This document shows, piece after piece, positions 34,875-46,517 of a stretch of DNA of 64,000 nt. The notes under the pieces were generated by a model. It saw only the letters and a program-made list of their open reading frames with translations, ran no database searches and was not told where the DNA came from. Each line of letters opens with the position of its first letter. Positions within the stretch are counted from its first letter, which is position 1. Source of the stretch: Boletus sp. NGJ (taxonomy: Eukaryota > Basidiomycota > Agaricomycetes > Boletales > Boletaceae); NCBI GenBank assembly GCA_019096195.1, contig JAGTXK010000229.1:620001-684000 (forward strand), written 5' to 3'. Both the position numbers and the translations under genes were made by a program.

Positions 34875-37388
34875 ATGTTCGATTTCAGAGCTGCCACAAT
34901 GTTCATTCAACGCCTCATCCAGAACATACGCAACATCCCTGGCGCTATTTTGCGACTTCTTCGTGCAATTCTCTTCCCAATCATACTCCGTGGCGCAAGT
35001 ATGGTCCCGAAAGTTTTACACCTGCGCCCTAGCTCCCCCGCCGCATCCCCAACATCTCCGCGCATGGAGTATGAACCATCGCGGAAAGGTGACAGCTATT
35101 CTAATGTTCCTACCTCCCTTATCCCGGTTTCTTCAACGGTCTTCTCAGCTGCAGGAGTTCATGATGATCCCCCCAACAACTTGTTGACGTCGATGCCTAG
35201 TCCTGCCCCCGCGCCAGATATATCACTCCCCACGCGACGTGTGACTGCTATGACAACTCTCAGTGCCGTACCAGCTGCACCGGGGCAAATTCAGAAGTAT
35301 CTCAGGCAACGACGCAAGCTGACGTATGTATCATGGCGTGTTCTATCACAGTCATTCTAGCTGGTCACTGAAGGTTTCTTTGCTTTCCTTTCTTGTGTGA
35401 AGAGAGAAAAAGGTAAACGAACGATATATCAGCGCTGGGACAATCGACTACTCAGAGTTCGTGCGCAAATGCTGCCCTTGTAGTTCCAGTTGCGAATGGT
35501 TTCTCTTACAGGAAAACACCTGGCGTATGGAAACGAATTGTGCATCCGGCAGGGGCACGCTATTTCTTCAATCCCCATAAGGTTCGAGCCTGGGCAGTAG
35601 TTTAGTGCGCTCTCTCATTGGTTACCCTGCAGCAAGTCTTCACAGACATCGACCTTACGCAACAAAATCTAGTTGAGATTGATCAATGTATTGACTTTCT
35701 ACGGGAAAAGGAAAATAGAGTGGTTCCGGGACCACCTTTCCAAGAAACACGTGCGCAACTCGTAATACAACTCTATGAAGAAGAGAGTAGCAGAAAATGG
35801 CGCTACTATTTCGTCAACCATGGGGCCCGTGTGGTATTCTGGGTCGACGATTTTGAGACGACGAATCTGCCTGCGTTCGATGATCTACAAGGTGTCACTG
35901 CGGTCAGTCACATCAGTGAGTCACTCGAAGCATTGTCGACATTTCTCGCTCCCCTGTCATAATATATACAGGATATGCCATCGAGTTTCAATATTGGTAA
36001 GTGGGACAGGGTGATCTCTTCAGACGAGGACTCATAGTTATAGGTTGCACTGCGAACAATATCCGAACTGTATCTCTGTGTCTCAAGATCATGTCACTGA
36101 GTTTTGCGGGATCATTGCTCATGCTTGTGCTGGTTGGTTTCAACACTCAGTGGCGGAAATGGTCACTGAAAGGTTGGATAGATCGTACCACATCTAAAGC
36201 ACCACTATCAACGCTTAATGAGACTGAGCTCGCGAGATTGCTGACACTGGCACCATACCTTCAGTGTAACATTCTGTCTGCTCACACTGATGATACGCCA
36301 GGCTTATACTAAATTTACTAGCGAGGGTTGGTGTAATCGACGAGTATACCTTGTGGATCGTAGGTAGGTCTACAATCTCAGAATTCACCGTTGCGCATCG
36401 CTCATCCTCTTCCTAGCCCGTGTGATGAACATTTTTGGTCGGTGGTTTCTGCTTTCCCATTTCCCTATCACTGACTGGAGCTTCAGCTGCCATGAGGCTC
36501 TACAGCTTCTATGGGCAACCGGGAGCACGATTAGAAGCCAACCTATCGGTCTACATCGGAGGTGAACATGGAGATGAGAACTCTCTCCTGTTCGCGCCAT
36601 TTAATATATTCCTCTTCTTTGCACCCTCCGTCCAAATAAAGGAGCTCAAGAGAATTTGGGTCGACAATATTGTCAACTATGCGCGCTGGGAAGCATTTTC
36701 GAGCAAGTTGAACAGTGAATGGAGCGGAATCACGATCTATGTGAGTAATCACTAGATCAACTTGCTGAGCGTACGCATTGGCAGTTAACTTTGGAACGTC
36801 GATAGTCCACTGTCATGTTGGTTGTCGACGTCACCTTTCTAGCCGTGCCAACGACCAATAGCGTGGGTAGCGGTTCGCAATCGGTGACCACAATCGCGAT
36901 TTATATGTCGCTGCTGACTGTTGTTGGTTCTTTACTCTCTTCCCTACTGCTTGCGAGACAGAGCCGTGCCCTAGACGACTCGACTAGTGCTGTACGTCGT
37001 TCCATATGGTGTTCATTGATTAAATATCAGACAAACTTCTAGGCATGGTTCTTGTCCGTCACGACTCGGTGGGGAGGATTCAAGCCCCTGGGAATCGTGT
37101 ACAGCTTGCCGTTTGCATTATTAATTTGGGCGTATGTGTTGACCGTCATCGTGCGTCAGCTCACTCAACTTACTGAATTGCAGGATGATTTTCTTCGTGT
37201 TGGCATTATGCCACATCATTTTTCAATCGAGTGATCACGTCACCATCGACACGGTTGCAGCTGGTGTGATTTTGGTTGGCACTCTGGCCTCCTCACCCAT
37301 CTGGTGGGCGCGAGACTATAGCGGATGGTTGTCGGATCTAATAGCAAAGTTTCCGTGGCGTGTGCGCCGCCGCGACCCGGAAGAGTAA
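34875..37388 (+). CDS. Agaricomycete WW-like/transmembrane family protein
   Basis: Twelve exons, all GT..AG and in phase: 34875-35323, 35512-35581, 35633-35915, about 35971-35995, 36044-36132, 36182-36263, 36322-36359, 36417-36437 (21 nt), 36487-36740, 36806-36991, 37043-37131, 37184-37388. After a disordered N-terminus comes a WW-like stretch (VWKRIVHPAGARYFFNPHK), then RKWRYYFVNHGARVVFWVDD, VTAVSHIRYAIEFQYW, and the family's central block FYGQPGARLEANLSVYIGG and ELKRIWVDNIVNYARW. The C-terminus has three to four membrane segments (for example STVMLVVDVTFLAVP, IAIYMSLLTVVGSLLSSLLL, LGIVYSLPFALLIWA). I know this architecture as a large, lineage-expanded family in Agaricomycetes with no established function; it is probably displayed at a membrane. 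The family match comes from memory of typical members, not from a search. The exon 4 end is certain only to within one base. Confidence 0.85.
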
Positions 37389-38694
37389 TATACAAGCACT
37401 GCGACTAGACTGATGCCAGTAGCCCCTCGAACCTCCTTTTTTCAATTGACAGCGAAAGGGGAATAAATTTTCGAAACATTCCGAAAGATGTACAATAGGC
37501 ATTCTTTCCTTTATCATATCCGAAATCATACCCCAGTGCCACTATATCATCAGTCAGCTCAATCCCTGACGCACAGCTTACAATCTCTGTATCTTGTCCT
37601 CAAACTCTCCATGAGCAGACACGCAGTGAAATTGTTCCCCCAACATGTTCTTGTACCCATCCAGCCCAGTGATTTGGCGTCCCTCCTGGAGTACGTGCAG
37701 ACTCCTCGCTATATCCCGAGTGCGATTTCGTGATCGATCATTGCAATCATATTCGCAAAGCATTTGCATGTAGGCGACTGTCGAAATGCACGCCGTACGA
37801 GTTAGGGTTTATAATTGGTGTAATAGTACGTGTAAAGGTAGTTGGGTTCCTGTTAGGATTTATATCTTCCATCCATCCGATTCCGAGTCTGGGTGGTTCG
37901 CTCCGCTCATTCTAGTTGGTCCGTTTAGGTTAGTCAGGTTTGGATTCCATTCCACCGTATGTGTATATATACTGTCGAAGATACATGACTGGTTCCCCAG
38001 TCTTGATATACTCATTTCTCCTCCTCGTCTCCTCGTCTGGTCGAGATCTTCGTGTAGGAGCGATATCTTGGGTCGTGGGATAGCAAGGTCCTAACAGTTC
38101 CCCTCGATCGAGTCGAGCAGCCATTGGATTCTTTATTTGCTTTTCTCCGTCGAGGTGGTCGTTGACGATCATCGTAATGCCGAGCCTACTTGATACTACC
38201 GGCGGAGGGATCTCGACTGAGAATATTCAATCCATGGAGCATCCCGCCCCACCGTGTGTTGTTAGATCTCAGACTCTTAGAAGGTGCTCTCAGGACTCTG
38301 GTCATGAACTAGTGAACGTAATTCGAGACAGGAGTAAAGATTTGACACTCTGGCTGGGAGCGTGGATAATGATATTTCTTGGTGTTCGAATAACCACAAA
38401 TACAACTTCACAGCAAAATGCGGCTACAGTTGGATATGCAACACTCGTAAAAAAGATCCTTCAGAGCCACCACAAGGGCCAGTCCACCTTTTCCATACGT
38501 ACAACGTGCATATGCACAATCAAATGAGGGAGTCGTTACTTCTTCGGGGGGTTGGTCTCTGAGATCTGAGCTCGGAGCCTGGCACGATCCACTTTGGGCA
38601 TGTGGACATGCCCCGCCTGGCCACCCCCATCAGCAGGAGACCCTCCATCTCTCTTGGAAAGCCTGAGGAGACGGACGAGAGCCTGAAATTTTGG

Positions 38695-38747
38695 TTGCTT
38701 TGGTTGTTTTGGTTGTTTTGGTTGCTTTAGCCGCTTTGGCGGGCCAG
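38695..38747. repeat. TTTGGTTG simple repeat
   Basis: Degenerate tandem units of about 8-9 bases (TTTTGGTTGC/TTTTGGTTGT) repeat about five times and decay into TTTAGCCGCTTTGGCGG. It is a plain microsatellite in gene-poor DNA. Confidence 0.7.
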
Positions 38748-41700
38748 ATATAAGCTAGGAAACGATACAAAGCAACAGTGTTAAGTTTTGCTTGAAGATG
38801 AATATTTGAATGATCAGAATACTTACTGACTTAATAGCCTCCCAGTTCGACTCGGGGGGAGGGGCATCGTCAACACCGTATCCCATGGAACAATTCGATA
38901 GTTATGCAAGTCGGGAGTGTGGTGCCTTGCCTTGACAGCCTTTGCTCAGCGCTCAATGCTGTCAGCGTGCCAGCTAGGTATGAAAGTGGTGAGCTGAGCC
39001 GCATGCCTGTGTCTTTTATCTTAGATTTCAAACCCAGAATCCGAACTTGTCGATTCTACAGCAAGCCTTGAGTCTAGAGCTCCTTATCATGTTTTATGAT
39101 AAATCTCATAACGCTTATCTAGACAGAACACCGTAGGTCGGGTGACTGAGTCCGCCTAAAGTAGGTCGTGGAGTAGGCAGGTACTACATCAGCTGGGGGA
39201 TAAACAAATGCCTCGACTCGGAGAAATCGTTCTTCTGCTGGAAGACAAATGAACCTTCGAGCTTCGATGCATCGCGCTAAAATGACCAACCAAAACTCGA
39301 CTCGATCCACTTTTTTCATGTGCACTCCCTTAGTGTATGGTCGCACTAACTGGCAAGTGCCAGCGCTGATCCGTTCAGGACAATGCTACGTTCCAACTAT
39401 ATCAGCGTCATCATCATGACACACTTCGAAGTCACATTGACAGACGAACCACTGTGACATACACCAGCGTCGAGCTGTGTCAATGAGAAAGTGTTTTCTG
39501 GAGACAATGGACGACCGTGAGATGGTGTGTTTGAATTCAGTGACCAAGGTCATGGTGACGTAGTGGTCAAGTTCTTAGTAGCGTTTTCTCTTGGGGAATA
39601 CACCACACACCGTATGCATCACATCGTTACTTCGTATGCTGAAATGTCGGATAATTACTCTATTTCCTGCTGAGCTACGAGGCAATGATAGGGACATACA
39701 GAGTGGCACAGGGAGGAATCAATTACTGGGATAATGACCTAAACAATGAGGCCCCAGGAATCGTCACAGAAAAGAGGTCATACCATAGTGAACCAGCAGC
39801 TTATGAAAGCTGTGCGAAGGGAACTTACGCCAAGACCTAAGGGCATAATCTTTATTGAATGATTAGGACTAACCCACGAGTTATTCAGGGAATGCACGTT
39901 GACTAGAAGATGGGACAAGCCCGAGTTTCCACGTACTTGTGTTGCGAGTGATCAGCATGTCAGTGACAACCCGCTGGTATGCGTTGAACGGTTGGCGGAG
40001 GCGAGTGAGCCGCGAAAGGACGAAGTTCCGCGTTCAAGCTCTGAATCAAGCCGCGACTCGGAGTTGGAATTGGAATGCGATACAAACCATTTGCGATGAA
40101 CCACGGCCAAGAACGAGTCGACTCGTACAGTAACAGGTTGACGCCCAACAACTTCTACCTTTGTGCGCAATTCCGTACTAACAGTCTCCGTCCTATCGAC
40201 ATCTATAAGAGGGCGATAAGCGGTCGGAGACAGTGATGTCCCGTTCCGGAAGACAACCAGTAGAGGGCTGACTCTGACTGAGACCCTACCATCAAAAGCT
40301 AAGTGCCCTCGGACCTAGGTACTAGGGAAGTGTCCACACAACTTTGAAATGACATCGACCACGCTGCAACCGCAACTCCATATTCTGGTCCAATCTTGCT
40401 ACTTGCTGTCTTATGTGAGTTCTACCGTAGAGCACACGTGTTTCAGTGCTCACACCCATGGCCCGATAACCCATGACATTACCCTGACACGAAAGCTTGG
40501 GCAGTGCGCGATTGGCCTGACATAAACATTTACAATGACAAGGAACTCCCCTTAGGGTCATTGCAAAACAACGGCGTCAACTTGAACCTGCGACTGAAAG
40601 TACTATATTCATGAACTGCACCAAAGCGAGCACGTTCATTGCGACTGAGACATTGCTTCCGCTTCAGTACGACCTTTCCTTCTGGAATTTGACTGTCGCC
40701 GTGTCAACATAGGATGCACAAATTCGTAAAGGTGCCTCCTGGACCATTCATGGTTAGGATCTGCTATGTTGTCCACTTTGTTTTCTCGGCGAGCTCTTTA
40801 TCCTCGTCATGCCCGAGGAGCGGCGCCTTACACTTCATTGCGGCCTCGCTTTCCGGAAGTTCCGTGTACTTGAATGGCGTCGATAGCGGGTCTACTTGGA
40901 ATTTATGGCGAAGACCACGAGCTCATTGTTTTGTCCAGTGGGAGATATGTCATCTTGCCACAATGGTCCCGGTGGTAGCAAGCAACGATAAGATCGATCT
41001 GGCTAATATATAGCAATTTACTCGATCAGGAAGATATGGCATAGCAGACAAACGAGATATGATTTCTTGGAATGAAATCAAGAAGTGTAGAGCGTCTGAG
41101 AGTGTCACTAGTTTGAATACTATACTTACATTATCTCTGAGACACGGCCCCCACGTGCCAGTGCTACCGCTCTGCTACACTAGCATGCGACAAAGATTCT
41201 TTGTATGATCTTTCTCCTGGGTGCCAGTCCGGCTTTTGACAAGGCGGCCAGTCACTGCAGGTCCAGGTTTTTCAATCTCCGCCTCTCGCGGTCTGTTTCC
41301 TACCATGCACTTCTTGACTCACCCGATAAAAAAAAAGTTCTGTGAGAACGGAGCCCCTCACGTGTGCATTCAACGAGGGCAGATTCGGGGACTCTAAGCA
41401 CGTCCTGAGAGATAATCCTCAGCAACATGGTTAGATTTGCCATATACCTTTCGGGACTGGAGGGGGAGGGGACAGGTGTCTGGATCCCTGGATAAAACAC
41501 CGATCTTCAGTGAGATATCTACGGTGTTCTGTCAAGCTAATTTATAGGTTCAGAACTCACAAGCGCCATAAATGCAAACACGTGAGTACTTTAATGCGAA
41601 AGGGATCGGAGGACCAAAGCGGTCCTTGTACATGATGGTCCTCTCCTATCACTCTTCCGATGTTGTGGTCAAGGTGAGAACGACTGTCTTCTTACTCATC

Positions 41701-42524
41701 TTTATTTATCGAGGGGGGGGGGGGCTCATAGTTGCGTTCAAAGTCAAGGCGGGCCGAACATGTAGTTCGTGTATTGGCAGCGAGGCGTTATCTTGGTCCC
41801 ATGGCATAATCTAACGTTCGGTACGGTATGATCATTGATCATATGATGGCTCGAAGAGCTACGTAGCCCACCTACCTCATTGGTTCTCATTTCTCCTTTT
41901 TATCTTCCGGCATCAAGAATCCTAGAAATTTCGACGTCAGAACTGACTCTTATAGGACAATATTTGTGCTCGGGCTGGTCGTTCGTTCGTGAAGTCCCGG
42001 CCAAGATGTTACTGTTCCGATCCAAAGTCATGGCCACGGCGCAAGTGCAAAGAAGACGGGTGAGGAAGTTCATCTGTGCATGTCTGCGTCGCCCTTGGGT
42101 GGGTCGGATTGAATACGGGACGTAATCGTTTCATTATTTTCAGAGACGCGATTCGCGACGTACACGGTGGCAGAAACTCAACAACAGTGCGGCCGGTGGT
42201 GCGCGTCCGATGGCGGTCAACTTGAAGAGACGAACTTGGATATGGTGACATGACATGTTCGGGGATGAAAGCCACACGCACTAGCGCGAGCGATCGCATG
42301 CGAGCCGTGCTTCATTGGCACCCTTTTTTTTCCGTCTCCATGGCTTAAAAGCTGCCCTCGCTCGTCCACAACGTGCGTTCTGCACTCGATTAAGACGCAG
42401 AAGCAACGCAATGCCTCGGCTCGGCCACGGACACCGTGCCCGCGGACTGGACCCCACTTGCACGATGTGTTGCTATCCCCGAATCACGCACCAACCACGC
42501 GCCATCACAATTCCCCGTTTGAGC

Positions 42525-42572
42525 CCCCCCCCAAAAAAAAAAAAAAAAAAGAAAAAGAAAAAGAAAAAGAGA
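42525..42572. repeat. Poly-C / poly-A / GAAAAA simple repeat
   Basis: A run of C passes into about 20 A and then into four GAAAAA-type units. The order could mark the 3' tail of an old retroposed sequence, but nothing adjacent supports that. Confidence 0.65.
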
Positions 42573-43507
42573 CGGCCTGAGCGATGCTGCACATGACCAG
42601 CTATGTTGCTAATACGCTTTTGCAGTGTACCCGCTTCGCTCGTTCTCTTGAGGAGCCCGGCCCTACGCGCAGCCCACCACCTTGCCGAGTATCCTTGTTC
42701 GATCATGGCTCTTGGTTCGCCAGCGGCGTGAACCTATGTCTTGGACGCATCAAGAGATTGCCCTGTATGACACGCCTGCGGTGAATTATAGTTCGACCAA
42801 CTTACGTCTTTATCCATCGTTGGCGTTCACGGGGCATGACACTTTGCCGCTCCCTCACGCTCTGCGCTTTGGTTTGTACGAGTTGACAAAGTCGCTCGCT
42901 TCTCTCGCACATATCAAATCCCCCCAAGAGCGATTCCAGAAAAAAAATCTTGTGTATAAACGACGACTATAACGTATTAGAGACTGCAACGCCGCATCCC
43001 CTCATCCACCAAGGACGAGAAGATAGGCGCATCTACACTATTGGGGAGACAACGAGATGAATATTATGTATGAAACAAATTGAACAATGCCAGAATGAAG
43101 CGTGACTATAATAGTGTTTTGTGAAATCGGATCACATAACGGAGCAAAATATGTCAAAAGAGCATGAAGGACGAACATAAAGTAGAGAAACAAAAGGAAT
43201 AAATGACAACCAAGCGCAACGACAAGCTTATATGCAAATGAAAGCATGTTTTTCAAAAAAAAGAAAAAAGAAATCATAGATAATAGCCAAGCAACATGTG
43301 TATGAATTTGGGGTAGGTGGTCCCGCTCAGCATAATAATAATGTCCCGCTGGTAGCAGAAATTAAAAGAGGGCAACCAGCGCGCGCGATTGAACAGACGA
43401 CAGGAATGCGAGTGGGGTTTGACAAGGCCATGGAGCGAATGTACGATAGCAAAAACGAAAGCGAAGCCATATTTTTGGGAGGATGGTGGGTATCATTGTC
43501 GCGTCCT

Positions 43508-46500
43508 CTATTCCCGTGGCGGAGCGGGCTCAACAGGCCAGATCGACTCACGGCTTCGTTCCCGCTCACCCGTGCGAGTAAGAGGAACCGAGGACGTCGC
43601 AGGATTCAATCCCGTTTGAGGAGGTTGTGGAGACGGCTGCTCGTGGGATGGAGGTTGTTGAGGTGTAGGCTGTGGTAACGTCTGCTGTTGTGGCTGTGCT
43701 GGCTGGGAAGGCTGTGGGGATGGTTGCGGCGCACCCATCATCTCGTCGAGTCCACGTTTGATACCCAGCATCATCTTATCCGTCTTGTCCATCAACTCTT
43801 CCAACCGCCTACGTTGCTCATGGAGTTCCAGATAATGTTGTCGCAGTTCGCTCGCTGTAGGAACGACTGCCGTCAATCCTCCGTTCAAGGCGTCGTGAGG
43901 GGGTGGCGAATGTCCATGTCCGAGGCCATAATACCCATGACCCACACCATGTGGTGGGGGTAGAACATAGCCGACACCCGCAGCGAGTCCAGGGTTTAAT
44001 GGAGAATGCGTTCTACTGGGTGCATTAGAACCGGACCGCAGGTAGCTGGACTGTGCACCGCCAAAATCACGAGCACCAAGAAGACCAGGTGGACCGTACC
44101 CATATCGTTCCCCTAATGCGGCGTTCAAAGGAGGCAAGTCGAGACCAGCGTGAGGCGATCCGATAAACGCTCCATGACCCGAGGGAACACGTCCAAGATG
44201 GTGCGCGAAACGATCCAACTCGGGACCCGGTTGCATGACCCGAGGGAGCGAGTGACTGCGATCTCCGAGTGCTTCCACAATTTGATGATGCATACTCAGC
44301 GCACCTTCGACCCATAAAGAACTGTGAGAGTCCCGAGAGGCTTTTCGTGCGGATGCACGCTCACCCTTGCCCCGTCCTCGTCCGCCACTGTCCTGTGGCA
44401 ATTCGTCTTCGGGGTCGCCCATATCCTCGTCTTCATCCTTCTCCCGAACACGGCCTTTTTCACGATCGCTCTTCCCTCTTCGAGTTCGTTTCCGTCGAGG
44501 TTGGGGTTCTTCGACTTCGTTATCACTTTCCTCTCCTCCCGTGTTCGCGTGTTGGCTACCACCTGATTGACCGATTCCGACAAGAGCTTCTGCCGCTTGG
44601 TGATCTGTTATACGTGCCGAGGACATGCCAGCTGCGGCGGGAACACGTTTTCGTCGCTTGATCACAGTCTTCTTCATCGAATTGGGGCGATGAGTGCCAT
44701 GCAACTTGAAATATAGACCTATTGATGGGATAGCAATCAGCGCTACATGTCCGGTGGTGCTCGATTATGATGAGGACGTAAGAAGGAAATTTATGAAACA
44801 AACGAGAACACTAGCCAACACAACCCGGACGTGAAAGGAAAAGAAGTCCCCACCAGTATCGAAGATAAGATAAGAAGGGGTGCAGAATAAATGAAAGATA
44901 AGACGATATCAGACGTCCCGACGCTTGAAGCGAAAGACATGCGCGTATCCCGGGTGGGATCAACGTGCACCATGTCACCCATTTTACGAAAAATAGCCAA
45001 CGTCCAGGGAATAATGACGAAGGCAATGAAACACGCCCCCCAGCACAGCAGACATGAAACGAGATAGAAACGCACCGCATGCATTGCAAATGTTATTACC
45101 CACATCGTCCCTCCTCCAGAGCGGGGTGGTGCTGGTACCACAGTTCGCGCAGCTCAGTGCTCCGACTGCTGACTTGGCCTTCTTCGCGGGTGCGGGGCTG
45201 TCACCCTCGGCACCAGGCGAGGAAGTGTCGACGGCGGCGGGAGATGCTACCGGTGCGACGACAGCCGCAGTCTCGTCTGTGGCTGCAGCTTCGGTGTCGA
45301 GCCTCCCAGACACTACAAGAGAATTGTTTAGCGTCGGGCAGCCAGCGCATGCGCTGGTTCCTCCAGTGCCATCGCACCGTCCATCCCCAGGGCACGTGCC
45401 CCCACCAGCACTGGTGTGCGCACCTGTGGTAGAAGCAGGCTTCGTGGATGAAGTGGGCTTGGGAACGAGCTTTTGCTGGGGCTGACCGGAGCCTTCAGTT
45501 TGTACGGACGAAGAGGGTGCATCCGTAGTTTTCGAGTGCTGATTTTGGGAAGGAGATGACGCTGCTGGAACTGCAGATGCCTGATTTGGATTTGACATGT
45601 CGGATTCCGCGCCACCGTTTAGAGGCTGGGATGAGGGTTGCGCAGAGGTAGCAGTAGGCGTTGGAGTACGGGCCAGGGAGGTGGGACGAGCCACCTTGCG
45701 TGATTTGAGGTAGAGGCCTAGTGACGATAAACAACGAAAAACGGCAAGCAAAGTGCCCACGAGTCGTACACATTTCAATCAGCACACTGCTACTGCACTG
45801 ACAAGACGGTAGGTAGGACAAGAGCGTAGGAAAAAGAATCTGGGCCAATCGCCATCATGTCCGAGTTGACATGCCGAGAACACGCGGTGTAGATGTAGCC
45901 GCAACGCAGCATGATGATATACATCGACCGGCTAACATGAAGCGTGTCTGGACGCAACGGGCGCCCGCGACCCAACCCGTGCCACGCGTTGACACGTGAG
46001 GGCGGTGGAGGAGGAAATGAAAGCAGATGAGATGAAAATGGATCAAAATCAACTCACCACAAGCATTGCAGATGGTCTTGCCCTGGGTGTCGCGTCTCCA
46101 GAGAGGCGTGTCGACGGTCCCACAATTGGTACAGCCTGTACGCTGCTGTTGTGGAGCCTGCTGCGGTTGTTGCGGTTGGGCAGGCTGAGGTGGCGGGGGT
46201 GCAACGACTTGCTCTGGGAGATGTGACTGCTGTTGCTCCGACTGTTGGTGTGATGACTGCGCGACGACGGCATTGAGCGCGTTCATCTGGTCGTCGACGG
46301 CAGACTGTTGGGCGCGATCCTTTTGCTGGTTGAGTAGCTGTTCATAGGTCGTGAATTCGCCCGAGCTGATACGCTGGTGGAGCGCGTGTGCGGCATCTGC
46401 GAGGCCCGGCGAGGAGGGTGCATGCTGGTCGGAAGCTGTGCTGGAGGAGAACTGCTGTTGTATGCGGGAGAGATGATGCATGTTCAAAGCGGGGGGTTCC

Positions 46501-46517
46501 ATTAAAATTGGGGACAT
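43508..46517 (-). CDS. urbs1: Two-finger GATA repressor of iron uptake (Urbs1/SreA/Cir1 type)
   Basis: Three exons on the minus strand (46517-46058, 45717-45076, 44718-43508) give about 770 aa. Finger 1 is [33 protein letters not shown]; finger 2 is [33 protein letters not shown]. Between them is the cysteine-rich iron-sensing block [14 protein letters not shown] then [11 protein letters not shown]. Two GATA fingers flanking this Cys block define the SRE/SreA/Urbs1/Fep1/Cir1 family, which represses siderophore synthesis and iron uptake genes when iron is plentiful, binding ATC(A/T)GATAA-like sites. The tail is basic ([12 protein letters not shown]), then Pro/Gln-rich with a short coiled coil ([20 protein letters not shown]). 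Both introns cut the fingers at the identical codon (after CNAC-G) and, at about 340 and 357 nt, are far longer than the others in this window. The chosen start is the ATG at 46517 (MSPILMEPP); a second in-frame ATG follows at 46502. Confidence 0.94.

Larger units (their letters stand above)
37389..43507. other. Six-kilobase gene-poor region
   Basis: I find no gene I can support. Candidate frames (for example 38162-38527 plus, 42682-42972 plus, 39119-39346 minus) are short, lack domains and do not join to neighbours. A plus-strand stretch at about 39.67-39.84 kb reads GINYWDNDLNNEAPG over some 55 codons before a stop and may be an isolated exon or relic. The region contains several simple-sequence tracts. 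It could be decayed transposon DNA too old to recognise by eye, or it may contain non-coding RNA genes. Confidence 0.4.

Noticed and set aside
35581-35600. A GGTTCGAGCC sequence resembling a tRNA T-loop (B box).
   Set aside because: It lies at an exon/intron border, with no D-arm, anticodon or acceptor stem in the preceding 70 bases.
36133-36181. An apparent frameshift in the WW-like/transmembrane gene (frame ends at a stop after RLDRSYHI).
   Set aside because: Removing a 49-nt intron from GTTGGT (36133) to GGATAG (36181) gives HACADRTTSKAPLST in frame, as expected for the family, so the gene is not broken here.
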